DNA of 49,011 bases from Alitibacter langaaensis DSM 22999. GTDB lineage: Bacteria; Pseudomonadota; Gammaproteobacteria; Enterobacterales; Pasteurellaceae. Position numbers and translations under genes: made by a program. Shown here piece after piece: positions 11,234 through 20,460 of the stretch. Under the pieces are notes generated by a model, which was not told the DNA's origin, did no database searches, and saw only the letters and a program-made list of their open reading frames with translations. Position 1 is the first letter of the stretch, and every line of letters begins with the position of its first letter. The stretch is taken from assembly GCF_003096995.1 (NCBI RefSeq), contig NZ_QENU01000013.1:1-49011 (forward strand), given 5' to 3'.

Positions 11234-13786
11234 TTGAAGTACGATATCGAATTTGCACGGAAACAAGTTGCAGATCTTGAGCGTTATCGCACGGTGCGTG
11301 CGCTATCAGGCGCGACAGAAGAATTTCGGCATGTTTTTCAACTCATTTCATTGTTGTTACACAGCAATCACCCAAATCTACCAGGGTTCATCCATGATGC
11401 ACCTTTCGGCATCTTTGATTTCAAATTAAACGACTATCAACGTAAATATCTTCATAATCTCTTTCCTAATACGCCGATTTACCAAATTATTCCCAATATT
11501 GACCGCACTTTTTTAGCCATTAATGGCGTTTATGTGATGGGCAGTATTGCCTCTATTTCGCAAACAACCTCTTCCGATTTAGATATTTGGGTGTGCCACC
11601 GTGAAGATCTGAGCCCCACAGAATTAGACAAATTACAACAAAAAGTCACCGCACTTGAGAAATGGGCAAAGCAGTTTGATATTGATATGAACCTGTTTCT
11701 TATGGATGAAATGCGTTTTCGGGATTTTCGTTATTCAGAAGCGATGACCAAAGAAAATAGCGGTTCAGCTCAATATATGTTATTGCTTGACGAGTTTTAT
11801 CGTTCCGTCATTCGCCTTGCGGGAAAACCGTTGTTATGGCTTCATTTATTAGTGGAAGATGAAACCGCTTATGAAGACGAAGTAGAAAAACTGATTAAAA
11901 ATAAAGAGATCGATCCGCAAGAATGGGTGGATTTTGGTGGCTTGGGGAAATTTTCCGCCAATGAATATTTTGGCACGAGTTTATGGCAATTATATAAAGG
12001 AATTGATTCCCCCTATAAATCCACGATTAAAATTCTATTATTAGAGGCCTATTCTTGGGAATATCCGAATACGCGGTTAATTTCTTCTGATTTTAAATTC
12101 CATTTATTAATGGATCATACCGAAGATCATCACTTCGATTCTTATTTAGAAATGCTTGAGCGCGTTACAGCCTATCTCACTTATCATAAAGATTTCAAAC
12201 GTCTTGATTTCGTGCGCCGCTGTTTCTATATGAAAGCCACGGAAGATCTCTGGTATTATCGGGGTAGCAACTGGCGTTTTGACTTGCTGAATGAACTCAC
12301 TCAACAATGGGGGTGGGATCAAAAAACCATTGATGATTTGAAACAACGCCCCTTCTGGAAAATCCGCCGTGTGAAAAAATCTTACAATATGGTGGTACAA
12401 ATGTTGATGTTAAGTTATCGCCATTTAATCCATTTCGCACGGAAGAATAATGTGAATGCGAGCATTATGCCGCAGGATATTAGCGTGCTAACCCGTAAAA
12501 TCTACACCGCATTCGAGGAATTGCCGGGCAAAGTGATGCTGATTAATTCGCAGCTGTCTAATGATTTAGCCGAAAGCGATTTAACTTTTATTGAAATACC
12601 GAAAACAACCAAAACGCACAAGGCAGGTTGGTATCTATTAAATCAAGCGCACAAGGCAGGTTGGTATCTATTAAATCAAGCGCCCAATATGAGCTGTTTT
12701 CTGCAACCGCGCCATGTTGAATACAATCCCAATTTACACAAATTAGTCGCTTGGGCATATTTCAATACCTTGCTCACCCCTAAAACTCGGGTGCATATCC
12801 ATAGTGACAATGTTGATGCAACAGTATTAAATGAATTTATCGCGGATCTGGCGAATACCTTTCCAGTAAAAGTGCCACCACCAACAAATGAAGAACTGAA
12901 CCACCCCTGTGAAATTCGTCAATTGTTGGTTGCAGTGAATTTAATTTCGGATCCCACCAAAAATTTAGCGCCCGTTGGGTATGACGTAAAACAAAGCGAT
13001 TTATTCAGTTTTGGTGCAGATGAACGCAGCCTTGTCGGCAGTATCGACTTAATTTATCGCAATTTATGGAACGAGGTACGAACCCTGCATTTTGAAGGAG
13101 CAAACGCGATTTTATTAGCCTTAAAAGTGCTTTCCAATAAAATCCACCGTGGCTCCACCACGCCACGCTCTGTACATGTATTTAGTTATAGCGAAAACTA
13201 TCGCCGCACCTTGGCAGAAGCCGTTTCCACCTTAATTAATAAATGTATCAGCATTCAATCTGGCAACACGCCACCGTCAAAAATCCACAACTTATTGCGT
13301 GTGGCAGGGAAAAACTGGCAATTTTTCTTTGAAGATCGCGGCATTAGTTTGCAAGAGTTTCAACAAAGCAATATTCCTCAATATCGCGACTTTGGCGATG
13401 ATTTACACGAAAAACTCGCGCAAAATGAACCGCACTTTAAGCGTTCTAATATCAAACAAATCCGCAAAGCCAATAAAGAATTATACCCCGCAGAACTAGA
13501 TGCGTTTGCCAGCGAAGGTTTTTTGCAATTTTTCTTTGAAGATACCGTTGATGGTTTGTTTAACGTCTATATTTTAGATGAGCAAAATCGTATTGAAGTT
13601 TATCGCAATTGTGATGGCGAAAAAGAACAAAAAATTCGTGAAATCAATCACATCTATGCTACGGCAGATAAAAATGGCAATAATCCCTATGGCATCGTAC
13701 AGCGTGACTTCAACTACCCACAATTTTATCGCCTACAACAAATTGATAATCAGACCAAAATCACCCCTTTCCAGCGTTATCTCTAA
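11234..13786 (+). CDS. cyaA: Class I adenylate cyclase, UUG start, internal tandem duplication
   Basis: CyaA makes cAMP, the ligand of CRP, from ATP. The catalytic N-terminal half carries the nucleotidyltransferase signature VMGSIASISQTTSSDLDIW, and the C-terminal half is the regulatory domain. The start is TTG at 11234 (MKYDIEFARKQVADLERY); an in-frame TGA lies 24 bases upstream with no ATG or GTG between. E. coli cyaA also starts with UUG, which limits translation. At 12615-12680 a 33-bp unit is present twice in tandem, duplicating HKAGWYLLNQA without breaking the frame. Without the duplication the protein would be about 839 residues. Confidence 0.95.
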   Translation: MKYDIEFARKQVADLERYRTVRALSGATEEFRHVFQLISLLLHSNHPNLPGFIHDAPFGIFDFKLNDYQRKYLHNLFPNTPIYQIIPNIDRTFLAINGVYVMGSIASISQTTSSDLDIWVCHREDLSPTELDKLQQKVTALEKWAKQFDIDMNLFLMDEMRFRDFRYSEAMTKENSGSAQYMLLLDEFYRSVIRLAGKPLLWLHLLVEDETAYEDEVEKLIKNKEIDPQEWVDFGGLGKFSANEYFGTSLWQLYKGIDSPYKSTIKILLLEAYSWEYPNTRLISSDFKFHLLMDHTEDHHFDSYLEMLERVTAYLTYHKDFKRLDFVRRCFYMKATEDLWYYRGSNWRFDLLNELTQQWGWDQKTIDDLKQRPFWKIRRVKKSYNMVVQMLMLSYRHLIHFARKNNVNASIMPQDISVLTRKIYTAFEELPGKVMLINSQLSNDLAESDLTFIEIPKTTKTHKAGWYLLNQAHKAGWYLLNQAPNMSCFLQPRHVEYNPNLHKLVAWAYFNTLLTPKTRVHIHSDNVDATVLNEFIADLANTFPVKVPPPTNEELNHPCEIRQLLVAVNLISDPTKNLAPVGYDVKQSDLFSFGADERSLVGSIDLIYRNLWNEVRTLHFEGANAILLALKVLSNKIHRGSTTPRSVHVFSYSENYRRTLAEAVSTLINKCISIQSGNTPPSKIHNLLRVAGKNWQFFFEDRGISLQEFQQSNIPQYRDFGDDLHEKLAQNEPHFKRSNIKQIRKANKELYPAELDAFASEGFLQFFFEDTVDGLFNVYILDEQNRIEVYRNCDGEKEQKIREINHIYATADKNGNNPYGIVQRDFNYPQFYRLQQIDNQTKITPFQRYL
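12615..12683 (+). repeat. 33-bp in-frame tandem duplication in cyaA
   Basis: Copies at 12615-12647 and 12648-12680 are identical, and three bases of a third start follow. Thirty-three bases equal 11 codons, so the duplication adds one extra HKAGWYLLNQA in the region joining the catalytic and regulatory halves. Confidence 0.95.
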
Positions 13787-13813
13787 CGCCTAGAATTTAA
13801 ACTTTGATTAGTC

Positions 13814-13819
13814 TATAAT
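13814..13819 (+). promoter_or_regulatory. Candidate narP -10 element
   Basis: TATAAT lies 31 bp before the narP ATG. No good -35 is at the right distance, which could mean activator dependence or a weak promoter. The ribosome site is AGGTAA, six bases before the ATG. Confidence 0.35.
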
Positions 13820-13849
13820 AGCCAGCCTAACCCAAATAGGTAACTTAAT

Positions 13850-14479
13850 ATGACAGATAAAACCAAAGTATTGTTGATTGACGACCACCCGCTTATGCGT
13901 CGCGGCATTAAACAATTAGTTGAATTAGACGAAAATTTTGAAGTCATCGGCGATGTCGGTAACGGCAATGACGGCATTGCGATTGCCCTAGAAAAAGAAC
14001 CTGATCTCATTGTGTTAGATCTCAATATGAAAGGTTTATCGGGTTTAGACACATTAAAAGCATTGCGCACAGAAGGCGTGGACGCGCGTATTGTGATTTT
14101 AACTGTATCTGATGCGAAAAATGACATTTTTTCTTTAATTGATGCAGGCGCTGACGGCTATTTATTAAAAGATACTGAGCCTGATACCTTGCTCAATCAA
14201 ATCAAACAAATTGCCCATGGCGAAGTTATTCTCAGTGACAGCATTAAAAATCTATTAATCGAACGCCATTCTATCCAAGGCCCATTAGATTCCTTGACCG
14301 AACGCGAAATGGATGTATTGCAACAAATCGCCACAGGCTTATCCAATAAACAAATCGCGGCAAAACTCTTTATTTCTGAAGAAACCGTAAAAGTGCATAT
14401 CCGTAATTTATTGCGCAAACTGAATGTACACTCTCGTGTTGCCGCGACAGTGCTATATTTAGAGCAGAAAGGCACGTAA
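13850..14479 (+). CDS. narP: Nitrate/nitrite response regulator NarP
   Basis: NarP is a two-component response regulator that controls anaerobic respiration genes in response to nitrate and nitrite. The 209-residue protein has a receiver domain with acidic pocket D11/D12 (LLIDDHPLMRRGI), phosphoacceptor D57 (LIVLDLNM) and lysine K106 (GYLLKD), then a LuxR-type helix-turn-helix (about 145-205, LTEREMDVLQQIATGLSNKQ). No partner kinase (NarQ) is encoded next to it. NarP is the single NarL-type regulator expected in Haemophilus relatives. NarP rather than NarL is inferred from overall resemblance. Confidence 0.9.
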   Translation: MTDKTKVLLIDDHPLMRRGIKQLVELDENFEVIGDVGNGNDGIAIALEKEPDLIVLDLNMKGLSGLDTLKALRTEGVDARIVILTVSDAKNDIFSLIDAGADGYLLKDTEPDTLLNQIKQIAHGEVILSDSIKNLLIERHSIQGPLDSLTEREMDVLQQIATGLSNKQIAAKLFISEETVKVHIRNLLRKLNVHSRVAATVLYLEQKGT

Positions 14480-14499
14480 ACCACGCTTCTAATAATTCC

Positions 14500-14526
14500 T
14501 AAAGCACGTAATTAACGTGCTTTTTT
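14500..14526 (+). terminator. Terminator after narP
   Basis: The arms aaagcacgt and acgtgcttt enclose a short loop (taatta region) and are followed by TTTTTTA. It lies 20 bp after the narP stop. Confidence 0.85.
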
Positions 14527-14655
14527 ATTGTCATCAGTTTTCTACCCCAAAACTTCAATCTTAGCGACATTGTTACCAATTTCCTGCCTGTGGAAAAAAG
14601 AGAATAAACCCGTTAGAATACGTATAATTTTGACTTGCTATTATTGAGAATAAAG

Positions 14656-16512
14656 ATGAAATTAACCACCAGACTCACTGGTATTTTGCTAGCATTTGGG
14701 GCTTTGGGATTTGGCTCTGCGATAGCTGCTCAAGAAGCACAAACAGGCATCGCAGAAAACCGCGAACAGACAATTTCAGATCAGACTGAAAATGACACTA
14801 AAAGTGCGGTCAATTCTGAGCAAGAAATTTCAGGTGCGATCCCTAAAGTGAATGTGAAAATCCAAGGCATTCATCAAGAAAAACTCAATAATAACGTCCA
14901 AATTTATTTACAAACGATAGACAAGGATGAATTTGACGGTTCTGAACATCATCAGCATTTATTAACTGAAAATATCGATAAAGCCTTGCGCCCATTTGGT
15001 TATTACAATAGCCGCGTGTTTTATCAACTGCAACCAACTCACCCAAAGCCGACTCTTGTTGCCACTGTTGATGTGGGAGAGCCTGTTAAACTCGAAGGCA
15101 CGGATATTAAACTGACGGGGGCAGCGACGACTGATCCCGAATTTCAGAAACTTGATAAAAAAGTGCCCCCAAAAGGCGCTATTTTAGAACATGAAGCCTA
15201 CGATAATTATAAAAATTCGCTAGAAAAACTTGCACAGCAACGTGGTTATTTTGATGCCGACTTTCCTGTCCATCAGTTACAAGTGATGCCATCAACGAAT
15301 CAAGGTTGGTGGTATATGGTATTTAATAGTGGCGAACGTTATCGCTATGGCAATATTTCCTTTAAGCACGCTCAAATTCGCGAAGATTATTTGCGTAATA
15401 TCCTAAAAATCAAATCGGGCGATGAATATCTGATTAATGATATATCAACCATGACCAGTGATTATTCCTCCTCTGGCTGGTTTCAATCTGTCATGGTGAA
15501 ACCAACCTTGCATGAAAAGAGCAAATTGGTCGATTTGGACGTGCTCATGTATCCCAAAAAGAAACACAGTATGGAACTTGGGGTGGGCTATTCTACGGAT
15601 TTAGGTCCACATGCGAAAATTGGCTGGACGCGTCCATGGATTAATAGCCGCGGCCATAGCGTGCATTCCAATTTGTATATATCTTCGCCCAAACAAACCT
15701 TTGAAGCCAGCTACAAAATGCCGCTACTAGAAAACCCGTTGAATTATTATTACGAATACGCAGTGGGTTTTGAGAAAGAAAATAATACTGATATTGACAC
15801 CGAGTCAACGGCAGCAACGGCAGCAGCATTGCGCTATTGGAATAATCCCACTGGTTGGCAATATTCTGTGGGTGTGCGAGCACGTTACGACAAATTTACC
15901 CAAGCAAATACCAGTGAGAAAACGTGGTTGCTCTACCCGACCACGACCATCAGTCGTTCACGTTTAAGCGGTGGTTCATTTCCTGATCGCGCCGATACGC
16001 TGAGCTTAACCGTCGATTTAGGGAATAAGATCTGGACATCAGATGTGAATTTCTATCGTGTTCGTGCTACCGCAGGTTGGATCAAACGATTTGCCCATAA
16101 TCACCGTTTCTTAACGCGAGCGGAATTGGGCTATTTGCATACCAGTGAATTTAATCGCATCCCCCCTGCCTTGCGCTTTTTTGCTGGCGGCGATCGCAGC
16201 GTGCGTGGTTATGGTTATAAAAAAATCTCGCCAAAAGATAAAAATGGCAAGCTGCTGGGCGCTTCACGTTTAGCCACAGCGACTTTGGAATATCAGTATC
16301 AAGTGGTTGATGGCTGGTGGTGGGCAAGTTTCTTTGATGCAGGTCTTGCCGCCGATCAATACAAAACCGATGAATTACGTTATGGCGCTGGTATGGGGGT
16401 TCGTTGGGCATCGCCTGTGGGCGCAATTAAATTTGATATTGCCACCCCTGTGCGCGATAAAGATGACAGCAAAAATATTCAATTTTATATTGGCTTAGGC
16501 GCGGAATTATAG
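14656..16512 (+). CDS. tamA: TamA, outer-membrane subunit of the translocation and assembly module
   Basis: TamA is an Omp85-family outer-membrane barrel that works with TamB in assembling or transporting outer-membrane components. The ATG at 14656 begins a signal peptide (MKLTTRLTGILLAFGALGFGSAIA). A TTG seven codons earlier would spoil it. After a Gln/Glu-rich linker come three POTRA domains (about residues 50-260) and the 16-strand barrel, including the Omp85 motif LRFFAGGDRSVRGYGY (about residues 500-515). It lies nine bases before tamB, and tamA-tamB-ppx probably form one operon. Confidence 0.93.
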   Translation: MKLTTRLTGILLAFGALGFGSAIAAQEAQTGIAENREQTISDQTENDTKSAVNSEQEISGAIPKVNVKIQGIHQEKLNNNVQIYLQTIDKDEFDGSEHHQHLLTENIDKALRPFGYYNSRVFYQLQPTHPKPTLVATVDVGEPVKLEGTDIKLTGAATTDPEFQKLDKKVPPKGAILEHEAYDNYKNSLEKLAQQRGYFDADFPVHQLQVMPSTNQGWWYMVFNSGERYRYGNISFKHAQIREDYLRNILKIKSGDEYLINDISTMTSDYSSSGWFQSVMVKPTLHEKSKLVDLDVLMYPKKKHSMELGVGYSTDLGPHAKIGWTRPWINSRGHSVHSNLYISSPKQTFEASYKMPLLENPLNYYYEYAVGFEKENNTDIDTESTAATAAALRYWNNPTGWQYSVGVRARYDKFTQANTSEKTWLLYPTTTISRSRLSGGSFPDRADTLSLTVDLGNKIWTSDVNFYRVRATAGWIKRFAHNHRFLTRAELGYLHTSEFNRIPPALRFFAGGDRSVRGYGYKKISPKDKNGKLLGASRLATATLEYQYQVVDGWWWASFFDAGLAADQYKTDELRYGAGMGVRWASPVGAIKFDIATPVRDKDDSKNIQFYIGLGAEL

Positions 16513-16521
16513 GATAAAACG

Positions 16522-19500
16522 ATGACAATGAATAATCCAAACCAAACACAAAGTGCGGTCAAAAATGACAAAGTTTCCTCCGCGACAAAGCCAACTCAAA
16601 ATAACAACAATAAAAAAAATAAGAAAATTTTTCGCCGCACTTTAGCGGTTATTGGCATATTTCTAGGCTCAACACTTGCTGGAACAGTAGGCATTATCAG
16701 CACGGAAAGCGGCACCAAATGGGCGCTAGGTTTAGTGGATGATATGGTTGACGGCTTGAGCATTGGTGAAGTGAGTGGCAAATTACAAAATGGTTTAACG
16801 CTAAAAGACGTGAAATTTGTTACCGATGGCGTGGATGTCAATGTAGCGAATGCGCACTTACAATTGGATTTTGGCTGCTTACTTCACCGTGAAATCTGTA
16901 TCGAAGATGCCAGCATTAAGCGCACTTATGTTGCGGTAAACACCGCTTTGCTCCCCCCTTCACAAGAGCAGAAAGAAGAAAGTGGCCCGATGAAACGCAT
17001 AAGCTTGCCGATTTCTGTTAAGGTGAAAAATATCGCTGTTGAAGAGACGCAAGTACAAACCGATCAGCAGCAATTGACGCTCGCTAAATTGCAAAGTGCG
17101 GTCAGTTTAAACAATAATTCTGGGCTGACATTAGCGCCTACGCTAATTGAGCATTTCCGCGTTGAAACTGCACTCAGCAAAGAGCAATTTGAACAGCAGC
17201 AAAAACAAGCAGCAGAGAAAGCGCAGTCCGTAACACCTATTGATTGGAATGCCCTTGAGCAAACTTTAACACCTGCGCTTTTGGGCAATCTTAAGGAAAT
17301 TACCTTGCCATTTGATATGCACATAGAAGATCTGCAAATCAAAGAAATGCGCTATCAATCGGAAGTGGATAATAAAATCACACAACAGATCACGATCCCA
17401 GAGGCGCAACTGCAAGCCCATGTGAATGGCTATAATGCTGAATTGAAAACGATGGCCATCACCAGTTCGTTGGGCAATGTGAACGGCAATGGCACAATGC
17501 AACTTGATGGCGATATGCCGCTGAATATTCATCTTCAAACGGAGATTGCGCCAATAAAATCAGATAAGGATCTCTTATTCCCACGTACCACAGCGGATTT
17601 GGTTCTATCAGGTTCACTGAAAAATGTTGCCGCGCTAGAACTCAATACCAAAGGGGGAATTAATGCGAATTTGAAAGGGCAAGTGGAGCTCAACAAAGAA
17701 AAAACGCCCCTACAAATCAGCCTAACCAGCCAAGCGTTACAATATCCTTTTTCTGGCAATGATCCACTTAAAGTGAAAAATCTCAATTTGAACGTGACGG
17801 GCGATTTATTAGATTATCATGCCAGTTTACAAGCCCAAGCTGAAGGAATGGGCGTGCCGAAAAGCGAGCTAGATTTTTCCGCCGCGGGCAAACTCTACCA
17901 AGCCAATATTGAAAAACTTCATCTTCAAGCCTTAGACGGAAAAGCTGATGTGAGTGGCAACGCCAATTGGAAAGAGGGTATCAGCTGGCAAAGTGCGGTC
18001 AAATTAGACAAAATTAATCTCGGTGCTTTTGTGAAAGATTTCCCTGCTGTACTCTCGGGCAATTTGGCTTCAACGGGGGCGGTCAATCACGACGGCTGGT
18101 CGATTAACGTTCCTGAATTAGATATTAATGGTTCGGTAAGCCGACACCCACTCACCTTGAAAGGTGTGTTCACATCGAGCCGAACAGAACTGGTGAATGT
18201 GCCTAATTTATTGCTCACTTATGGCGAAAATAAAATCACCGCACAAGGTATATTAAGTGAGAAATCAGATTTTCATCTTGATGTCCAAGCCCCTAATTTA
18301 CGCGGTTTATTACCAGATTTAACCGCATCTTTAAATGGCAAAGCCATACTAACAGGGAAAATCACTGAGCCGCATCTTGATTTAGATCTCAATGGCGGAA
18401 ATATCCAATTCCAAGATCTCAAACTCAGCAAAATCAACGCCAAAGGCAAAATTGATTCTCTGCCATTGATACAAGGCAATTTGAACATCAATGCGGAAGG
18501 TTTCAAATATGCTGACAATGTGGAATTAAAATCTATCAGCTTAACAGCCAATGGCGATGAAAAAGCCCATAAATTACAGCTCCGCTCACAGGGTGAGCCT
18601 GTGGCTGCCAATCTTGATTTAGTGGGAAGTTTTGACCGCACTTCGCAAGTGTGGAACGGCACAATCAGCCAAACCAATATAAAATCACCAGTGGGCGAAA
18701 TTAAAAATAATCAGTTTAGCGTGAGTTATGACAACAAAGCAGTGAACGCCAATATTTCCGCCCATTGTTGGAATAATCCAGATATTGAGCTTTGTTTTCC
18801 ACAAGCCTTTAATGCGGGCAAGAGTGGTGAAATTCCGTTTAATCTGAAAAAATTAGATCTCAATTTAGTGAATAAGCTAGCGGAAAATGAGCTGTTAAAA
18901 GGGCAGCTCACAAGCCAAGGAAAGTTCGCGTGGTACACGGATAAACCCATAAAATTAGATCTACAAGTCAATGGCAAAAATATTAATTATGCGCAGAAAA
19001 TAGATTATCGCACCTTTAAACTAGCCGTGCCGAGCCTAAACCTTAATGCACAAATTGCAGATAATAATCTCAATGCGAAGACGGATATTCGTATCCAAGA
19101 TCAAGGCAATATCAATGCGGATGTAAAAATTACCGATCTTGCGAAAGCGCGTAAATTAGACGGCAAACTAAAAATTGCGGGATTAAATTTAAATGTTCTA
19201 AACCAACTGCTAACAAATAAAGAAAAAGTTTCAGCAGATGTGAATGCCAATCTCAATTTCGCAGGCAGTTTAAACGCGCTATTGATCAACGGTTCATTCA
19301 ATATCAATCACACCAAAGCGGTAATTGGCGCGATGCCTTTTGATATTAATGACGGTGAGTTAGCCTTACAATTTCATGGCAACAGCTCTACCCTAAGAGG
19401 GCATATTACTACGCCTGAAAGCCGTTTAGATTTAGACGGCAACGCGAGTTGGAAAGATCTCAATGATTGGCGCACCCAAATACACGCCAAAGCCCATGAG

Positions 19501-20448
19501 TTCTATCTCAATATCCCATCAATGGCGAAACTCAAAGTTAGCCCTGATGTGAAAATGGAAGCCACGCCAACAGTCTTAGATTTAACTGGGGAAATTGATA
19601 TTCCATGGGGGCGAATTGCCATAGAAAGTTTGCCTGAAAGTGCGGTGACCACAAGTAGCGATGAAGTGATTTTAGATGAAAAAACTGATCAGGCATTGCT
19701 GCCTTTAGCTACGAAAACACAAGACGGACAAATGATTCGATCCGATCTACAAATTCACATTGGCGATGATGTTACCGTCAATGCCTATGGGCTAAATAGC
19801 AATTTAGAAGGGCGATTGCTCGTGAAACAAGCAAAAGGGAAATTGGGCTTATTTGGCGGCATTGATTTAAAACATGGGCGCTATGCTTCATTCGGGCAAG
19901 ATTTACTCATTCGCAAAGGGCAAATCAGCTTTTCGGGTATGCCATCAAACCCAATGCTCAATATTGAAGCCATCCGTAATCCAGAAGCAATGGAAGATAG
20001 CAACATTATTGCGGGCGTGAAAGTCATTGGTATTGCAGATGCCCCTGAAGTTACGGTATTCTCAGAGCCAAGTATGCCACAGGATCAAGCCTTGGCTTAT
20101 CTGTTAACAGGTCGCTCCCTTGAAAATAGTGGCGAAGCGGGCTCGGGCGGTTCGATTGGCGCGGCATTGCTCGGAATGGGCTTAGCCAAAAGCGGCAAAG
20201 CAGTGGGGAAAATTGGCGAAGTCTTTGGTATTTCCGATCTCAATGTCGGCACTGCAGGCGTTGGCGACAGTTCCAAAGTGGTGGTCAGCGGCAATTTGAC
20301 CAAAGATCTCCAAATTAAATACGGTGTTGGTTTATTTGATGGTTTAGCTGAGATCACACTGCGCTATCGCTTGTTGCCGCGTTTATTTTTACAATCAATT
20401 TCTAGCACAAATCAAACAGTTGATCTCATTTATCAATTTGAGTTTTAA
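16522..20448 (+). CDS. tamB: TamB, inner-membrane-anchored subunit of the translocation and assembly module
   Basis: TamB is an AsmA-like repeating beta-groove protein that spans the periplasm from the inner membrane to TamA and is implicated in phospholipid transport and outer-membrane protein assembly. The 1308-residue protein has a basic, Asn/Lys-rich N-terminus with one membrane anchor (about residues 39-60, RTLAVIGIFLGSTLAGTVGI), a long repetitive beta region, and the C-terminal DUF490 domain (about 950-1308) ending in QTVDLIYQFEF. The length matches the family. It follows tamA by nine bases and precedes ppx by 12. Several USS cores lie inside the gene. Confidence 0.95.
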   Translation: MTMNNPNQTQSAVKNDKVSSATKPTQNNNNKKNKKIFRRTLAVIGIFLGSTLAGTVGIISTESGTKWALGLVDDMVDGLSIGEVSGKLQNGLTLKDVKFVTDGVDVNVANAHLQLDFGCLLHREICIEDASIKRTYVAVNTALLPPSQEQKEESGPMKRISLPISVKVKNIAVEETQVQTDQQQLTLAKLQSAVSLNNNSGLTLAPTLIEHFRVETALSKEQFEQQQKQAAEKAQSVTPIDWNALEQTLTPALLGNLKEITLPFDMHIEDLQIKEMRYQSEVDNKITQQITIPEAQLQAHVNGYNAELKTMAITSSLGNVNGNGTMQLDGDMPLNIHLQTEIAPIKSDKDLLFPRTTADLVLSGSLKNVAALELNTKGGINANLKGQVELNKEKTPLQISLTSQALQYPFSGNDPLKVKNLNLNVTGDLLDYHASLQAQAEGMGVPKSELDFSAAGKLYQANIEKLHLQALDGKADVSGNANWKEGISWQSAVKLDKINLGAFVKDFPAVLSGNLASTGAVNHDGWSINVPELDINGSVSRHPLTLKGVFTSSRTELVNVPNLLLTYGENKITAQGILSEKSDFHLDVQAPNLRGLLPDLTASLNGKAILTGKITEPHLDLDLNGGNIQFQDLKLSKINAKGKIDSLPLIQGNLNINAEGFKYADNVELKSISLTANGDEKAHKLQLRSQGEPVAANLDLVGSFDRTSQVWNGTISQTNIKSPVGEIKNNQFSVSYDNKAVNANISAHCWNNPDIELCFPQAFNAGKSGEIPFNLKKLDLNLVNKLAENELLKGQLTSQGKFAWYTDKPIKLDLQVNGKNINYAQKIDYRTFKLAVPSLNLNAQIADNNLNAKTDIRIQDQGNINADVKITDLAKARKLDGKLKIAGLNLNVLNQLLTNKEKVSADVNANLNFAGSLNALLINGSFNINHTKAVIGAMPFDINDGELALQFHGNSSTLRGHITTPESRLDLDGNASWKDLNDWRTQIHAKAHEFYLNIPSMAKLKVSPDVKMEATPTVLDLTGEIDIPWGRIAIESLPESAVTTSSDEVILDEKTDQALLPLATKTQDGQMIRSDLQIHIGDDVTVNAYGLNSNLEGRLLVKQAKGKLGLFGGIDLKHGRYASFGQDLLIRKGQISFSGMPSNPMLNIEAIRNPEAMEDSNIIAGVKVIGIADAPEVTVFSEPSMPQDQALAYLLTGRSLENSGEAGSGGSIGAALLGMGLAKSGKAVGKIGEVFGISDLNVGTAGVGDSSKVVVSGNLTKDLQIKYGVGLFDGLAEITLRYRLLPRLFLQSISSTNQTVDLIYQFEF

Positions 20449-20460
20449 ATTTTAACTATT

